Source: Symbiodinium kawagutii
Taxonomy: Eukaryota > Sar > Dinophyceae > Suessiales > Symbiodiniaceae
NCBI GenBank assembly: GCA_009767595.1
Contig: VSDK01018023.1
Location: 632,352-696,351 of the forward strand
Reading direction: 5' to 3'
DNA length: 64,000 nucleotides
This document shows, in pieces, positions 10,207-24,600 of this stretch. How positions within the stretch are numbered: the stretch's first letter is position 1; every line of letters starts with the position of its first letter. Below the pieces are notes generated by a model that had not been told where the DNA came from, ran no database searches, and was given only the letters and a program-made list of their open reading frames with translations. A program made the position numbers and the translations under genes.

Positions 10207-10269
10207 GTGTACTATGCGCACCAAGACCCGTGCGAGCCCTCGGTTTTCCGCGGTGACATGCGGAACCTG
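10207..10269 (+). CDS. Candidate internal exon of the same unknown gene
   Basis: A TCTCAG acceptor is followed by 21 open codons (VYYAHQDPCEPSVFRGDMRN...) and a GT donor. Function not recognised. Confidence 0.3.
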
Positions 10270-10371
10270 GTTGGAGTGCAGGCATCGTTCATGTTGCGTA
10301 TGGACAGCGATGCTTGGTATGCGTTGTTGATGGTTGGTATTGGCTAATGATGCTTGGTATCGATTAATCAA

Positions 10372-11792
10372 TGGTGGTTGATATGGATAAATGGGGATAG
10401 TTCAGGTCAGTTATGGTGGCCAGTCACTGTTGATTTTCCGCCATTAAAACCACATTGATCTTTACACGCTCGCATTTTCCATCATGGAGAACCAACTACG
10501 TGGCAAAGCCCAGGCACCACGACAAAGAAGTGACTTTAGAGGCGGGATTGGATTGTGAAATCCCCCCTGTGGTGAAGTACGTGGGTATAGCTGGGATCGA
10601 ATTCATGGCCCAACTGGTGGCTAAAATTGAATCTCCAGCTGCTCGGTGCTGGTAGCCCACGATTGGGCTTCAACCAGGTTCTCTTCCATCAGCTGCGTGA
10701 AGACTGAGTCGCAGCTACCAAGTTGGTGCAGTAGACACTGAAGGTCAGTCAGCACTGAGAAACGTATTCAGCACTACGGTCACGACGGCTTTCTCAAGGA
10801 GGGTTCGCTTTCAGTGCAAGGGATGGCATTCACCACTTGAGCGGCTACTTGTTGCCACGTTGAAAGCTGTTACATGCTGCTACCCTATAGTGATCGTGAG
10901 TGTTGGTAGCATGCTTCACTTGGGAAATCAACCTGTTTTCAGGTTGTTTAATGTTGTTTGATTTTTTCGGTTGTGAGAGGTTTTTCACGGCTTTTTTTTT
11001 GTGGGAATTGTTCCCTCTTCACTTTTCGCGGCAGATGATCAGATGATCGTCACCACTCAACCTTACATGTATAGGCATCCAGATCCTCATATATAAGGAT
11101 GTGATTTGTTCACTGCACCGTGCAATGCCCAGCTTGGAGCAGGCAGATTCGCGAAGTGAGGGTATCTGCTAAGTTGCGACAGATGCGTAACACCCATGGA
11201 TTTGATCCCGCCATATCGGCAAATTTTCCGGGACCAGGGGATTCCCTGGTTCCCATGGACAGATGAAAAAAGGGCAAAGGGTCCAGGGTGAGGCTTGGCA
11301 TGATACCTGACTGACCAAACCCGAACAAAAGCTGGCTGCTTAGGGACACCTAGAAAATCATCCTGCAATGATGGTACATGTATTTTGTTTGTTTGCCCAC
11401 TGCAATTGTTTTGGGGGTTGGATTGATTTTTCGATTTTTCAGGATTGGTGAAGAAAATCAATCCGAATCCTTTCCAAAGATATATAGTTAAATATGTCCG
11501 ATATTCTCATGCCCCCTGTTTTAAGATAGAGTGTTTTTTGGGGTAAAGATAAACAGATCGAGTTTCTGAAGATGCATGATATTATCGTGAGCCTGGTTCT
11601 GCTTCGCAAACTGTTTCAGTTGGAGGTTCGTTTGGGGGGGTCCTTTTCCTTCAATTAGGTTCAAGGTGGGCCTCCCTGTAGTTATAAGCTGGCACAAGTA
11701 TGTACCAGTCAGCTGAAAAAATCGTCAATGAATAGTTTCACCATGTCACCCAAACTGAACTTCCCTGCATGATCCATGATCCATGACTATTG
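10372..11792. other. Intergenic or intronic stretch
   Basis: Nothing gene-like could be supported here. The sequence is AT-rich with T-runs and short ORFs without coding character. Confidence 0.5.
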
Positions 11793-11866
11793 TTGCTTAT
11801 TATCCCCTATGATTAACCATGAACCAGCTATCATTAACCATTGGTTGGTTGATCACTATTGACCCA
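11793..11866. repeat. Short dispersed host repeat, copy 2
   Basis: It shares the TTAT-ATCCCCTAT-ATTAACCAT and ACCATTGGTTGGTTG blocks with 9014-9076. It lies just before the first POC1-like exon. Confidence 0.55.
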
Positions 11867-11957
11867 TAGCCCCATGATCCAAGAGTTATACTCTTTGTTC
11901 ATCTAACAGCTGGCCACCGCAGCTTCTGCAGCTTCGGGGCCTGCCGGGGGTTCGGCC

Positions 11958-12056
11958 ATGGCGGAGCCGCCGCCCAGTGGCGCCAAGCTCATCCGCACGC
12001 TGCAGGGAGCACCCGACGTGCGGCTCACGGCCTGCGCTGCCCAAGCGGCAGCAGAT
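11958..12056 (+). CDS. POC1-like exon 1 (N-terminus, start of blade 1)
   Basis: ATG, then MAEPPPSGAKLIRTLQGAPD and VRLTACA, matching the short N-terminus and first outer strand of POC1 proteins. The frame closes at a TGA (12057), so a donor lies before it. Confidence 0.5.
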
Positions 12057-12610
12057 TGACGCCTGGCGAGCCGTGGGTGGAGCCCTTGGCGGGTCGCTAG
12101 GGGTGGTTGAACTGCAGATCAATGGGATGAATCATGGTGGTTGCATGTGAAATTAGACTGCAAAAGGATGAATCATGGTGGTTTTGAAGGATTATCGATC
12201 CAGCATATGTGGAGAATCATGGGCTAATGGAGTGAATACGGGTAAATACCTGTGAGTCCTCAATGATTGAAGCACTGAGGTCCACCGATTGTGTATGATA
12301 TGGTGGTTTATCATCATTATTTGGTTCGATGATGCTTCGCGATGGTTCAATAAACAAATGGTGGATTATCCAGTGCTATGTTTGATCAGCAGAGTGTACA
12401 TGTGGCAACTTGCGGTACGTTTGGTACCGTGGTGGTGCAGTTCATGGGCACGCGCCGCGATGAGGCCACCGGGAGCCAGGATGGAGCCTTGGTTGCGCTT
12501 TCCCGTTGTGGCTGAGGAAGCGCATCCGGGTCCGACGAGCACGTCATGGTCAGCCCTGCCCCCCCAAAGGTCATGGTATGTATGTGCGCAGGGATGTAAA
12601 AATGTCGTCG

Positions 12611-12651
<41 letters not shown>

Positions 12652-15600
12652 GTCATCATCATCATCATCATCATCAAGAGCCCTTATATCATTCCCCTAT
12701 AACCCTCGTTGCTTCTAACTCCCTATACTTCACGGGTTAAGAACCCTGGCACCTGGCAGCGCCCCAGGCACCCTGCTGCTGTGGAACCTGGCGCCTGGAC
12801 GTCCAAGGCCGGTGAAGCTGGGCGCCCAGGGAGGACAGGTCACCTGCATCCGCGCGGTGGGGCAGACCTTGGTGTCCTCGTCTACGGCACCTGGGTGGCA
12901 GGGGAGGGGCAGGGATGTGGCGAAGGAGGGCCCCGTTGTGGTGGTGAAATGGTGGCTGAAATGATGCTGAAATGCTGGTTCCAGATGGTTCGGAGTGGTT
13001 TGTGATGGTTGATTTCTCATTGCATGGCTCATGACGGTTTATTAATTAATGATCAATCAATGTCAATGATATGGCTCATGATGGTTGAGCAAGGCCAAGG
13101 CCCGTGGCTCGCAACCTGTATTGGTGGAGTGGTGCAAACATGCGACTTGGCCACAGTAAACCACAACTCCACCAGTGATTTACCGGGGATTAGTGCAAAA
13201 ACTCGGATAGCCTTTGGATAGCATAGCTTGCTTACAAATAAAAACTTCAGGATGGCATGGCTTACTTACCATTGCCTACCCTTCGAGTTACCTTTGCAAT
13301 AGGTAACGAGTTGGTTTCAACTATAACTATTGTGCCTTTGGGTTGGTTACCCGGTTACCCGCTATGATGGTAACTGGAAGCATTGGGATCGGTATGGGTT
13401 TAGAATCAATGTATGGGTTTAGAATCAATGTCCTCATTTCTAAGGCCCAGCATTGCGCCAAGTAGAAATCAGGCTTTGAGGAATCAACAGCAGCTTACAA
13501 ACTGCAGCTGGGAGTTGAGCTTTCCAAGATCTTTCCAAGCAGGTACATGCCATATGGGCATGGGTCAAGCCATAAGCCATCCAAAAAGGGGCGAACATCC
13601 CAACAAGAGATTCACTTAAAGCAAGAGATTCACTTAAAGGGCACATGGTATTGACCCACAGCCAAATACCTCATCGATCTCCGAATCGCTATGGAAAGCT
13701 CTATGTGTCACCTGCAGTCTTCCGAGGTTAGCGCCCCCATCCTGACTGACGGGTGGTCAGTCTCCAAAGCCTTGGCTCCCCGAATCCCCTGGGCCTTCAA
13801 CGTTGCGGCCCCCAGGACTCCACGGTGTCCATCTGGAAGAGCCACTGGGAGAAGTCCAAGGCACAGAAACCCGCCACGTTGAGCCTCGGCGAAGTGGTGG
13901 CCCACAGGTTCCCCATGGCAACCGTCACAGGAGGGGCTGTCTACAGAACATGTGGGGTGGTCAAGCCATCACTAAGCCCTTGCCCATCACAGCTACTTGG
14001 AACGTTTTGGAACTGGTCATGGAATGTGAAGGGCTGCGCTGCAGGTGCTTGACCTATCCCTTGGTTGACATCAACCAGCACACATCCTCAAGCACCAAGG
14101 AAACATCACTAAGTCACCAATAGTCACTAATTCACCAGCAGTTGCCTCATACTTAGCCACCACATTTCGCCACCAGTTGATTCACAATCTCATAGGGTCT
14201 TCCATGGATCAGATCTTGAGATCTCACCCCCCTGTGGTCATTTTCTTAGGATCTCATTTTCTTAGGATCTCAATTTTCTTCGGATCTGATCGGGATCTCA
14301 TCCCCTCGGGATCTCATCCCTTGGGACGCTTGGGATCTCATCCCCTTGGGATGTCATCGCCTTAGGAAGCTCCACTTCAGCCCGGTTCGTTGCTGCGACC
14401 TCTCCTTGGACGAGCGCCTGTTGCTGACCGCCTCCGATGACAAGACGCTGAAGCTGAGCTCGGTGCCCGAGCGGCGCTTCCTCACGTCCTACCTGGGACA
14501 TTCCAACTGGGTGCGAGCCGCGTACCTAGGTTGGAACAGGGGTTGCCTCCAACCCAGTGATGGTTGCCTCCAACCCAGAAGTGACATGCGTGAAGCTGTA
14601 CAGCTTGAGACTTGCAATGGGTGAAGCGCTTTGATTTTTGGGCGATTTGATTTACCATTTTGAGAGAACTTGGGCGCTGTCAATCAGTGATGCCCAACAG
14701 AACTTGCCACATCAGAACCTTTTGTGATAGACGAAATGCTTTCAGACACCAGGTCTTTGTCCGCGTCGGCCCAGAACATCGTGTCGGGCGGTGATGACAA
14801 GACCGTGCGGCTGTGGGATGTGGAAAGGAAGAGTTGCTAGACCTGCAGTGGGGGTTCAGCGGTTCATGGATGTGTTCAAACTGCGATCAGTTGCACTACT
14901 GTGGTGGTATGGGGCCTTGAAGTGATGAGCTAAGCACAGATAAACCATAGCCTGGATTAGTGCAGGAGTAACTTCAACCACCCTGCACCACAAGTCACCG
15001 GCGCAACCAGGTTCTGTGCAGACGTTTTACGACAGCGCGTCGAGCATCACATGCACCTTGCCATGGGCCAATATTGGCTGCTGATCCTGTGCCAACTGAT
15101 CTACCACTGAGCTGGGGGACCACTGGATTTCAAGTTGCACCATCAGTGGAATGGAGGTGTTTGTACCAGCCAGGTGCCAAGTACCAAGGCTCATGACAGG
15201 TTTATTTCCACATTTGCAGCTTATTGCAAGTATAAGTATAAGTACGAAGCGGATACGCATGCGTAAGCAACTGTTTTTTTGTTTCCTTCGTTTCATTCTT
15301 CACATTGTTTCTTGTCGCAATCCCTGGTAGTTGTGGATAAATCCTCCATTCATATCGAGTCACCTCCATTCAACCGCCATTAATCTCAGAGTTGATCTCC
15401 GTTGATCGGCCCGATGCCAACCCTCATCGACACTCCATTTCCGCCACAGAAAATGGACCTGGCAACCTGCGAGGCACAAAGTTTGGCATGGACGACAGCA
15501 TCCTGGTGGCCAGTGCCTGGGATTCCAGCATCAACATTTGGGACGTGCGTGCCCTGGTCAGCAGCATTGCGTCGAACCCCTGGAGTTGAGGAGATGGCCC

Positions 15601-18600
15601 ACTTGTCAAAGATGTCAGGCACTTGGGGATCACACGTGGCCGGTGGTGCACTAAGCATGTGATTTTCACTAAGTTGACTAATCACACGTGCACATTCATG
15701 GGCGTTCAAGTTCAAAAACATTCTCTGTGATCATCACACGTGGCTGGTGGTTCATGGGGATTCAAGTTCAAACCACCACACACTCAATCACAGAGAATGA
15801 TTTTCGCCGTCCGAGTTTCAACGAATCCAATTCGGGAATCTCATATTCGAGGTAGTTTGACCAGCAAAAATTCACCAGGCACACCATCAGCTCACAAAAA
15901 CATCCGGACGCATTTGTGGACAGGTGGCAGTGGAGAATCAGTAGGCTCACAGCTTGTGGTGCCTAGCTGTCTCCGAGAAAAACAATCCATGTCATGGCAC
16001 CACCCAGCCGGAATGTCCGGCGCAGGCATTGCCGGCAGAACCCCAGCAAATCACAAACAACTGATGCGGGGAACATTGTTATCAAGTCAAAAAACTTTTT
16101 GATACAATTGAAATGGTCAGTGAGTTTCAGTGTTATGTTTGCTTCATGCCCGCTGTCGAATGTCCGGACGCAACGCTGATTGCCATCATCACCACAATGA
16201 TCACCACCATCATCATCACGAGTGTCATCGTCACCGCCATGATTACCATCATCACCAGTATAGGCATCATATGGCATCATCATGAGCAGCATCATCAGAA
16301 TGATCCGTACAGCATCGTTATACATCATAATCATTATCATCATTCTCATCACTATCATTCTGATGATTATACATAATACATCATTATATATCAAAATCAT
16401 TTCATTCTCTATCATTTGTTTGCTTCCACATGAAATGGCCATCATCTGCTCGTCATGAGAAGAGCAAAGCTGGCAAGCCAAAAGGAGACCACGAGTCAGC
16501 GAAAACGTGAGGGACTGGCCGCTTCGAGTGGGAAGGAGATGAAACGGCCATCATCTGCCGGCCACGCCGGCCGCAAAGCCGCAAGGAAGGACTCTCAAAA
16601 GGAGACTTCGGATCAGCAAAAACATCAAAGAAAGTGGCAATGTGAAAAAAAAATCAAAACAGGCGGCGCAGGGAATGACTCATGCTTCCGGTTTCATCAC
16701 TTTGCGGCTTCCTGGGTGCAGGGAAAACAACGCTGCTGATACCTAAAGTTCCGGCACCTGGTACTCGTAGGTCACCAACCCCAGAGGTCCTACCACAGGT
16801 GCAACCCAGCAGTTGCCCCCGGTGTCGAGGTTCCTTCCAATTGCGGCAGCACTATGGTCGTGCGCACGGCGGCTTGACCATGCATCCAGCTGCTTGATGA
16901 CTTCCCCGCACCATCAGCATGCAGTTGAGTACACTTGATAGTAGGTCGCACGGGATAATAAATCTTGCTTGATTCAATGTTAGTGGATTCGATGTTCATG
17001 TTAATGGCAAATATTTTTCAGTTGATTCATGATGAATGCATGTTAATACAGTATGCAGTTGATCATGGATAGTAATGGTTAATTAATGTTGATTCAAACA
17101 ATGTTGATATATCGTATATCATTGCCCCGCTTTTTTATTTCAAACGACCATCAATCAGCCAGAATTGGATGGTCGTCTGACTGGCGAATAGGGATGGTAG
17201 CAACCATCTGACTGAGCATTTGAAAAAATGTGCCACTGTATCGGCATGGTTCTACCCCCTGGCCCATCCCAAGACACAACTTTTGGCATTTCTTCGGTTA
17301 TCCCGCAGTGTGGGATTGTCCTACCAGCATGGCTTGGGAAGCTCATCATCTCATGAGTTGGCGCTAAGTGGAGGTTGCTGTTGGATGGCTGTTACTGTAC
17401 CACTTTGTGAAAGTGGATTCGTGAGCCATTACCCAGGACAAATCAAGTGAGGATGTTCAAATTGCTGATCAGCGGTTAATCATTACGAAAGCCAGCTTAG
17501 CTGGCCCGTTGCTGTTTGCGAACGAAGTGAGAGATGGGCACGCCTGCCCTAAAGCCCCAAAAATGGGCTGTGCCCCTCTGTGATTTGGGTGTCCAATCGC
17601 AGCTTTTTGCCGGGTAATGTACCACCCTGAGGTTCCTAAGTACTCTCTGGGGAAACGCTTGGATTGAAAACACAGCCTGGGGAAAAACACTTATACGAAA
17701 CACAGCCTGGGGAAAAATGGTATTTATATATAACCCCAGGGATTGTATATCGAGTGTAGACATGGGGTATGAAGGGCGCTGATCCCCAAGCAGCCCAAGC
17801 CCAACTGGGGTCTCCGCCACGCTGCCGCTGTTTTTGACCAGCGGTTGCCCATCAATCCATGGCGTTCTGGCCACGTGCGCAATCCCAGCAGCTTGGGTAT
17901 GGTACAGGCTGTTAATTAACAAACTATGGGACATACCATAGCTAATCCTCATCCTCATCCTTTGCCACAGCGAAGTACCTTAATGGCCGGCATATCTTTT
18001 TGACTGGTATCATCAGAAATCATGCAACACCGGAACCAAACCAAGCGGCGCAAGGTAGAATCGCTTCAATGTAGAGATCGATATAGTCTTCAGATGGCTG
18101 GCCCTCGCGATGCCTAATCCAAAGGAGATACATAACCAACAATGATTCATGCGCTGAATTGCATATCACACATTAATTTTGTTTAAGGGTCGAAGCAACT
18201 TGCCATTGAAGTCTTCGTTGATGAAGGTATGCATCGTCCTTGGGTTCATACCTGAGCTAGGCAGGTCTCCATCCATGATCATGATACTTATCACCCACAT
18301 ATGCTGGGCGGCAACGCTAAATGATTGGCCAAGTAACGCTCGGCAGTGGCCGCATACATGAGCTCTTGCAGTCCCTGGGCTGCCCAAAAAAAAACAAATC
18401 AATGGTGGTATATGGCCTGGGTATCCCCATCACATGAGTAAGTATATTTAAGATAAGGGTCATGGAGTTTGGGTTTGAGCGGAAAGAGGTGCATCTTTTG
18501 CTCCACAGCCCATTCAGCAAGGCAGGCGTAGGCCAAGCAAGCGATATCCTCAATTCAATGAGGGATAATCATGGGAGCCAACTCATGGATGCCCTGGCAA

Positions 18601-21600
18601 AAAAAAAACTCATGATCATATATTGCATGGGTGTCCACAATTTACACACTTATATCTGTGATAAATTAACCAGGAGTCCAGGGTTTCCTGCAGCTTTTGG
18701 CATTGCCAGTCTTCCAGGTACTTCGGGTACTGCTCCATCAAGTTGTGGAAATGGCCAAGGTGCCACCTGGGCGAGCGCTGGCAGTGGGGCCAACAGACCA
18801 ATGGAAATTGGACGCACCGATTATTAGATTTAAGCTTCGGGGCATCAGCTGGGCCAACATGCGAAATTCGATCTTCTGGTGTTGCTTCTGGATGTAGTAT
18901 TCCAAAACCACATCTGACAGCCAAGCGATGATGACTCTGGCCTCAGTAGATGGTGTCACAAGCTCTGATGTTGTGAATATTCTATTCCCAAATTTGTAGT
19001 CAACATAAAATGCTAACATGTTGCATTGAACCCTTTTGCTGCCATTTGCTTCGCACCACACGCATCTCCACGGAGAAACTGACCATAGTTGAAAGGCGGT
19101 TGGCTATGCCTTGGGTCAAGTAGATCTTTAAACATGCAGATTTAAGTATCTGATTTCAAGAGACCGAGCAATTAATCAGTTGAGTTACTGAATCCGTTGT
19201 GTCTTTGCCCATGCTTGGAATCGACTGTAAGCTTCAGCTAGCCGCGCATCAAGATTGTTTCCAGGCCACATGTCCTCATATCAACAAATAAATATGTGTT
19301 TTGAAGGCAACTTGCCAGCAAACCGGTTTGAACTGCCACAAGTCCTGGTCAGCCAGCAGCATTTCAAATGCGGAAGCCCCTGCCCAAAGGTCCAAACCAA
19401 GGTTAAGACAATGGAGAGAGCACCACCGCAACATTCGGTGGCTGAATCCAATCACATTGCAAAGGTGACCTAGGAGCACACCAGGCATGAGAAAAATATA
19501 GCTTATGTATATATGTTTCTTTGATTCCATATCATATGCATCCAGTTTGCTTTGTTCACCACGCTTCAGCCCCAAAAAGCTCTCCAGGTCCCGTCGAGGT
19601 TGCAAATGCAAAGGTGAAGGAAACTTGAGGTAATCCGACTTTTGTGCAAAGCAGTGATGGCAAATCTCTTGGCTGCTCCATCCACATCGGAAATTGAAAA
19701 GCTCCTTCGAAGCCAAATGTCTCAACGCTTGATGTTATAGATTATGGATTTTATTGTTCACCAGCTACTATATTCATGAGGCTCCTTGTGAAACTTCCAG
19801 TCCGCTTTGATCTCTGCGAGCATGCATTTCAGCATGCAGCCATTGACAAGTGCAACGGGTTTCTGTGAGAACGGGGGGATAAACTTTGAGTCGATTGGAT
19901 CATTCCCAGCATCTTCGATGTAAAGCGCTAGTGGCCTTTCCGGTTGGTAGCCGTAGTAGAGAATGTTCAAGCTGACGGTGATCTTAGAATGCCACATTCC
20001 GATTCAGGTTAAGCACTTGCAAAAAACATAAATGCATCCAAAGTGCTGGGGCCATATATGCTTGCAAGGTATTGTACCCAGTCGAGATAGCCTAAGCTGG
20101 ACAACCAATATGACTACAAATTCACATTATTAAAAACATATATAGCAGGCAACCAATTCAACCAGGGAACACATCGGAAAATGCAGAGTGGCCAGGAACT
20201 CTTCATGGAATTGCGGCGTTTGTCCAAGCTATGATGCAAGGTAATGCATACCATTTTTTCATTGCCCTGCTTTGTGAGGCATGCATCATCGCCATACAAA
20301 ACCAATGGTTCGTGCTTTTGGTCATCAAAAGCGGGATGTTCGCAGTGCCATTCGGAGTGTTTTCCAACGTGGTCCCACCAAGCTTTCAGATCTTCCATCG
20401 CCCCAAGTTGCCCAGGCCAACACCCTTCTCTAGCAAGGGTAGAGACAAGATCGTGAGGAAGAACCACCGGCATTTGCCTGACACAGCGCATATGGTAAAA
20501 CATGGATATATATGTTACTTTTGTTTAACAATCATCTCAGCTTACCCCAGCCTCACCACAATTGTTGCATCTGACGCTGATTTGTAGAATGGAACTGGGC
20601 AATAGGTTAGAGGAACCTGGGCAACTTGAATTGGAACCATCATGAATCAGGCATGCAGGGATAGAGTTAACCGGTTGATTTCACAATTTTGAGGGTAGCA
20701 CCTTTAGACCCAGTTTGCGGTGAATGTCTCGCTCAATGTTGGACTTATGCAGCCCAGCTTTGCCACATCGTCGGATGCGGTGGGCCATCCCACTCAAGCG
20801 AATGCCACCAGCAGTTTGCATCTCCTGGGGCAAGTTAAGAACTGATAGATGAGAAAAAATGAAGTGGTTGATCATCATGGATCCTGATCCGCAGCTGATA
20901 GCATAGACCGCATTCCTTTAAAGGATAGTTCCTTAGGACCCAGGCCGGACTTGTCTTCAACATGCCATGCAGGTGTTCCAAAGAATTCAAAGGAATTTTC
21001 TATCTAGAATGTTGGGATTCTAATTCAATCTTGATTGAGCTATCGCGAGCCTCTGGGTCCCCGTCTCCCCGTCCAACCTTTTTCACCAGGTGGTTCAGCA
21101 AGGGACCATGGTGGGAACCTGCGTGGGGCAACAGCAATCAAAATCACCGGTCATATATATCATGATAAGTTGCTATATATTGGATGCTATATGCGCGCAA
21201 GGGCAGTAAACATTTTCCATGTGCGTGCGCATCAGCGGGCTCTAGATGTTGAAGCTGCTAACTGGTGCGTGCACTTGAGTTCCAGGGATTAGAGCTAATC
21301 AGCACTGGCCAGAGTAGTCGCATGATTGGAAACAGATTTCATGGGCTTCAGGGGGTTGTGATTACATGACCTAATAACACATATATTGATGCATACGGAT
21401 TTGCATTAGTCATCGGGTGCAACTACTCATCCAATGGAAGCTACACCCGCTTCAAAGAGCTCGGAAAACGTCAGGTGGAATGGCAGCTCCAATTGACTAA
21501 GAAGCTGAACCTTTCCAAATCCCAAAACCCGGCACAGGTTAACCCGGCCAGTTCAGATGCATCTTCCCGCTCTCCGGCTAGGCAGCCTTTGGCGTTGCCT

Positions 21601-24600
21601 TGGCCTTGGCCTTCGCAGAGCTGCTCGGAGGAGAAACCTGGGAGATTGATGCAGGGGAGCCATAGCTATCATGCATATGATATAGAGGATATCAACAATC
21701 GCAACATGTGACCATCTATCTAGCTGAGGCTGGGAACAAACTTCTTGACATGCTTGGATGCCGTGGTAAACTTCTCAATGGCACTGGTGGCTTCAAGAAT
21801 GATGGGGTTGACAACATCGGGCTCAGTGTCAGAGCGCAGAATCTTTTCATTCAACTTGTACTGAACCGCTTCCAAAGCAGTCAGGTGTGAGTTGAGATCC
21901 TCTTGGAAGGCCGTTTTCAGGGAATCCGACCTGAGTACGACTCGAGTAATGGTACTATGTATGATCATGCACCCTCAAAAATCTTGAAAAAAACATAATG
22001 GTAAAGCAGCCAATAGTTGGGAATAGATCTTCTTTATAATGATAATTCTTTTAGGGCCACTAGTAATTTTTGATTCCCAACTATTGTTCCCATAGGAGTT
22101 TGAGCTAGGCCACATAGATTCAGCCAAGTCCAGTTTGCCGACCAAAACCCGAACATCAGCAACTTTTGAATTGCATTCCCTAGCTTTGCTCTCAGCCAAT
22201 TGGGCAGGGGTTTTGGTTTTGGTCGTCTTCTTTGGCTTTGCTTCCGCTGGTGGTCCACCCGCCCCAGAAGAACCAGCATCACCTGCTGGTTGCCCATCCC
22301 GCCCAGGACCTCGAACAACTCCCTGACCCGTGATCGCTCCAAAGCCAGGGTTGCTTGATCCGGATGGCATACCCGATGGGTTGGCCAGGTGTGACCTAAG
22401 TGGAGAATGTTCGAGGTAACAATCAATTACAATATGATAGATATAATATTTATATATCATCATATAGCAGCCATGCTACAACACAGCCGCCGTTTGTTGG
22501 CCGTCCAGCGCAATGTTGGCATGGTGCTCAAAGCTTTGCTCATGGAAATCACGTTTTTGGATCTTGGTGGAATCCCAAACGCGGATAAGCTCCATCTCCT
22601 ACAGGGTCATTCGAATTGCGACAAAATTGATCATACTTTATATATAAGTGGTGGTTGTGACACTCTTTGAAAAAATGTGATCATAATGATTTCACACTCG
22701 GGGTCCTCATTTGTTGGAAGATCAGGGTGAGGCTTCACAAATGGGGGTTCTTCAGAGTTGGTTCCTTGCTCAGATTGAAGTCGACGTTTCTCGCTTCTGA
22801 TCTGCTTAGCGATCTTATCCCCATATTTCTTTTGCAAATCCTGAAATGTAATGTAGGATTCGTCGCCAGTGCTGGACACACTTGACTTTTGGACTTGCTT
22901 TTTCACAATATTGCTGTTCAACCAATCACCTCCGCAGAGCAAGTACTCCTGGAAAAGCTTGTGTAGGATCTTTGGGTCTTAGATGGTGCGATTGCATTGC
23001 AAAAAAACATGCACATGGATGCCCCTTAAAATCATTTGGTAAAAACTAAAAATGTAGTGAATCGAACAAGGTACTTCTCTTGGAATCCTTTGCCGCTTCG
23101 ATCACTTGGGGCGGACACCTGCTGCCTGAGATAGCCAATGATCAAAATAATTCCAGAAGTTAAAACCCAAATAATTAGTTTGGTTGGGGGACAAATACAA
23201 AACAGATTAATCATGATCAAGTACTACGGATCGATCTGTAGAACCGCATGTACTGATTCTTGTATTCACGGACCTCTAGATTTTCTTCCCCAGACTCTTC
23301 CATGCTGGCTTCCACCATGGCTTTGGCCTTCAGGAGCGCAAGTTGGAATTATAGGGTGGCATATAGCAGGATACTGGGAACATACTCAAACAGCCAGATG
23401 AAAGTTCACTTAGTAAGAACTTATGATTCCAAAAGTTGACCAGCCTTCATATCGATCTATATCTTATCGTACTTGATTCCATGGGTCGAGAGTTAAATTC
23501 TGAAAAAAATAGATGGCTTAAAGCTAGGCTCATCATCACCAAATGGATTCGAAGTTGAGGAGGCCTCCAGTTCCAAAGTGGAAGCTCTGTTCAAAGCTTC
23601 GATGTTCACTCCAGTGCCAGTCGTCGCCTGGAATGGGATGGAATGTGTTAAACCTCATGTTTTGTAAATTTGAATTTATGCACTGTATGAACATGTTATT
23701 AATTTTACATCTCTATATATATATATATATACATGTATATATACACATATCTGTGCGACGCGTGTTGGTCACAGCGAGCCTTCGATTCAGCAGCATCTGA
23801 AGCGGGTTGTGCGTCAGCTGGCGCAGCAGCATGCACAGGGGGAGATGGAGTAGCCGATTCTGAAGTAGGAACATCAGCTGGAGTAGCAACATCAGCTGGA
23901 GGAGCTGGCATTGAGCCCATCATCACAGATGGAGATGGTGGCTGAGATTCCATCTCGGTGCTCAAGGCCAGGTCCAATTCATGGAGCAAGTCCCTCTCGA
24001 TGGTGGCATCTGAAGGAAATTCCTTCTTCACCACGAAATCTCTTGATTCCACCATGTAGCTGATCATGCGCATAAACTGATGGACGGCATGGCTGACCAT
24101 GTTGTGGAGTTCAGCCTTCTGGTTCCTGATTTCATTGTCGGTTCGCTCTCTTTGTTTTTCTCCCCACTCCAACAAAGCCTTGGTGGAAGCGGCAACCTCG
24201 GCTTCACTCAAGCCCTTCAGGGTTTGCAACTTTTCCTCCTGGATCTTGTTGATGGAAACCCTGAACTTGTCAGACCGGCCACTCAAAGCATTCACCTTCT
24301 TGCCTTGCTCCCTGACCTCCATGATGAGATCCCGCTGCACTTCTGCCATTCCATTCAAAGTACCAGTTTTCAATTCATGCTCAGGGTGGGCTTCAGAGAA
24401 CTGCCATGGAAATGGGAGCTCGAAGTCGTTCTGGCTCCAGCTGTGCAACCAAACCGCTGGATCCTTCGGCACATTGGCGGGCCACTCCTTCATGACCTCA
24501 AGGTCATCCACTGCTCGATTCTTGAACTGGTGATCCATCATGAAGTTCTCAATCAAGTTGTGAAAGGGTGCAGAGAACACCCAACTTTTCGCAGTGCTAC

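Noticed and set aside
12500..12560. Possible WD40 fragment ASGSDEHVMV
   Set aside because: It would duplicate the position filled by the 12768 exon, and the frame is closed by a stop just upstream without a clear acceptor.
12366..12702. Met/Ile/Ser-run frames, and an EEAHPGP resembling a 2A end
   Set aside because: The runs are an ATC microsatellite; HPGP lacks the Asn of NPGP and has no hydrophobic leader.
20150..20503. YGDDA box as a polymerase signature
   Set aside because: No other RT or RdRp motif lies near it, and the box is part of the cellular family pattern.
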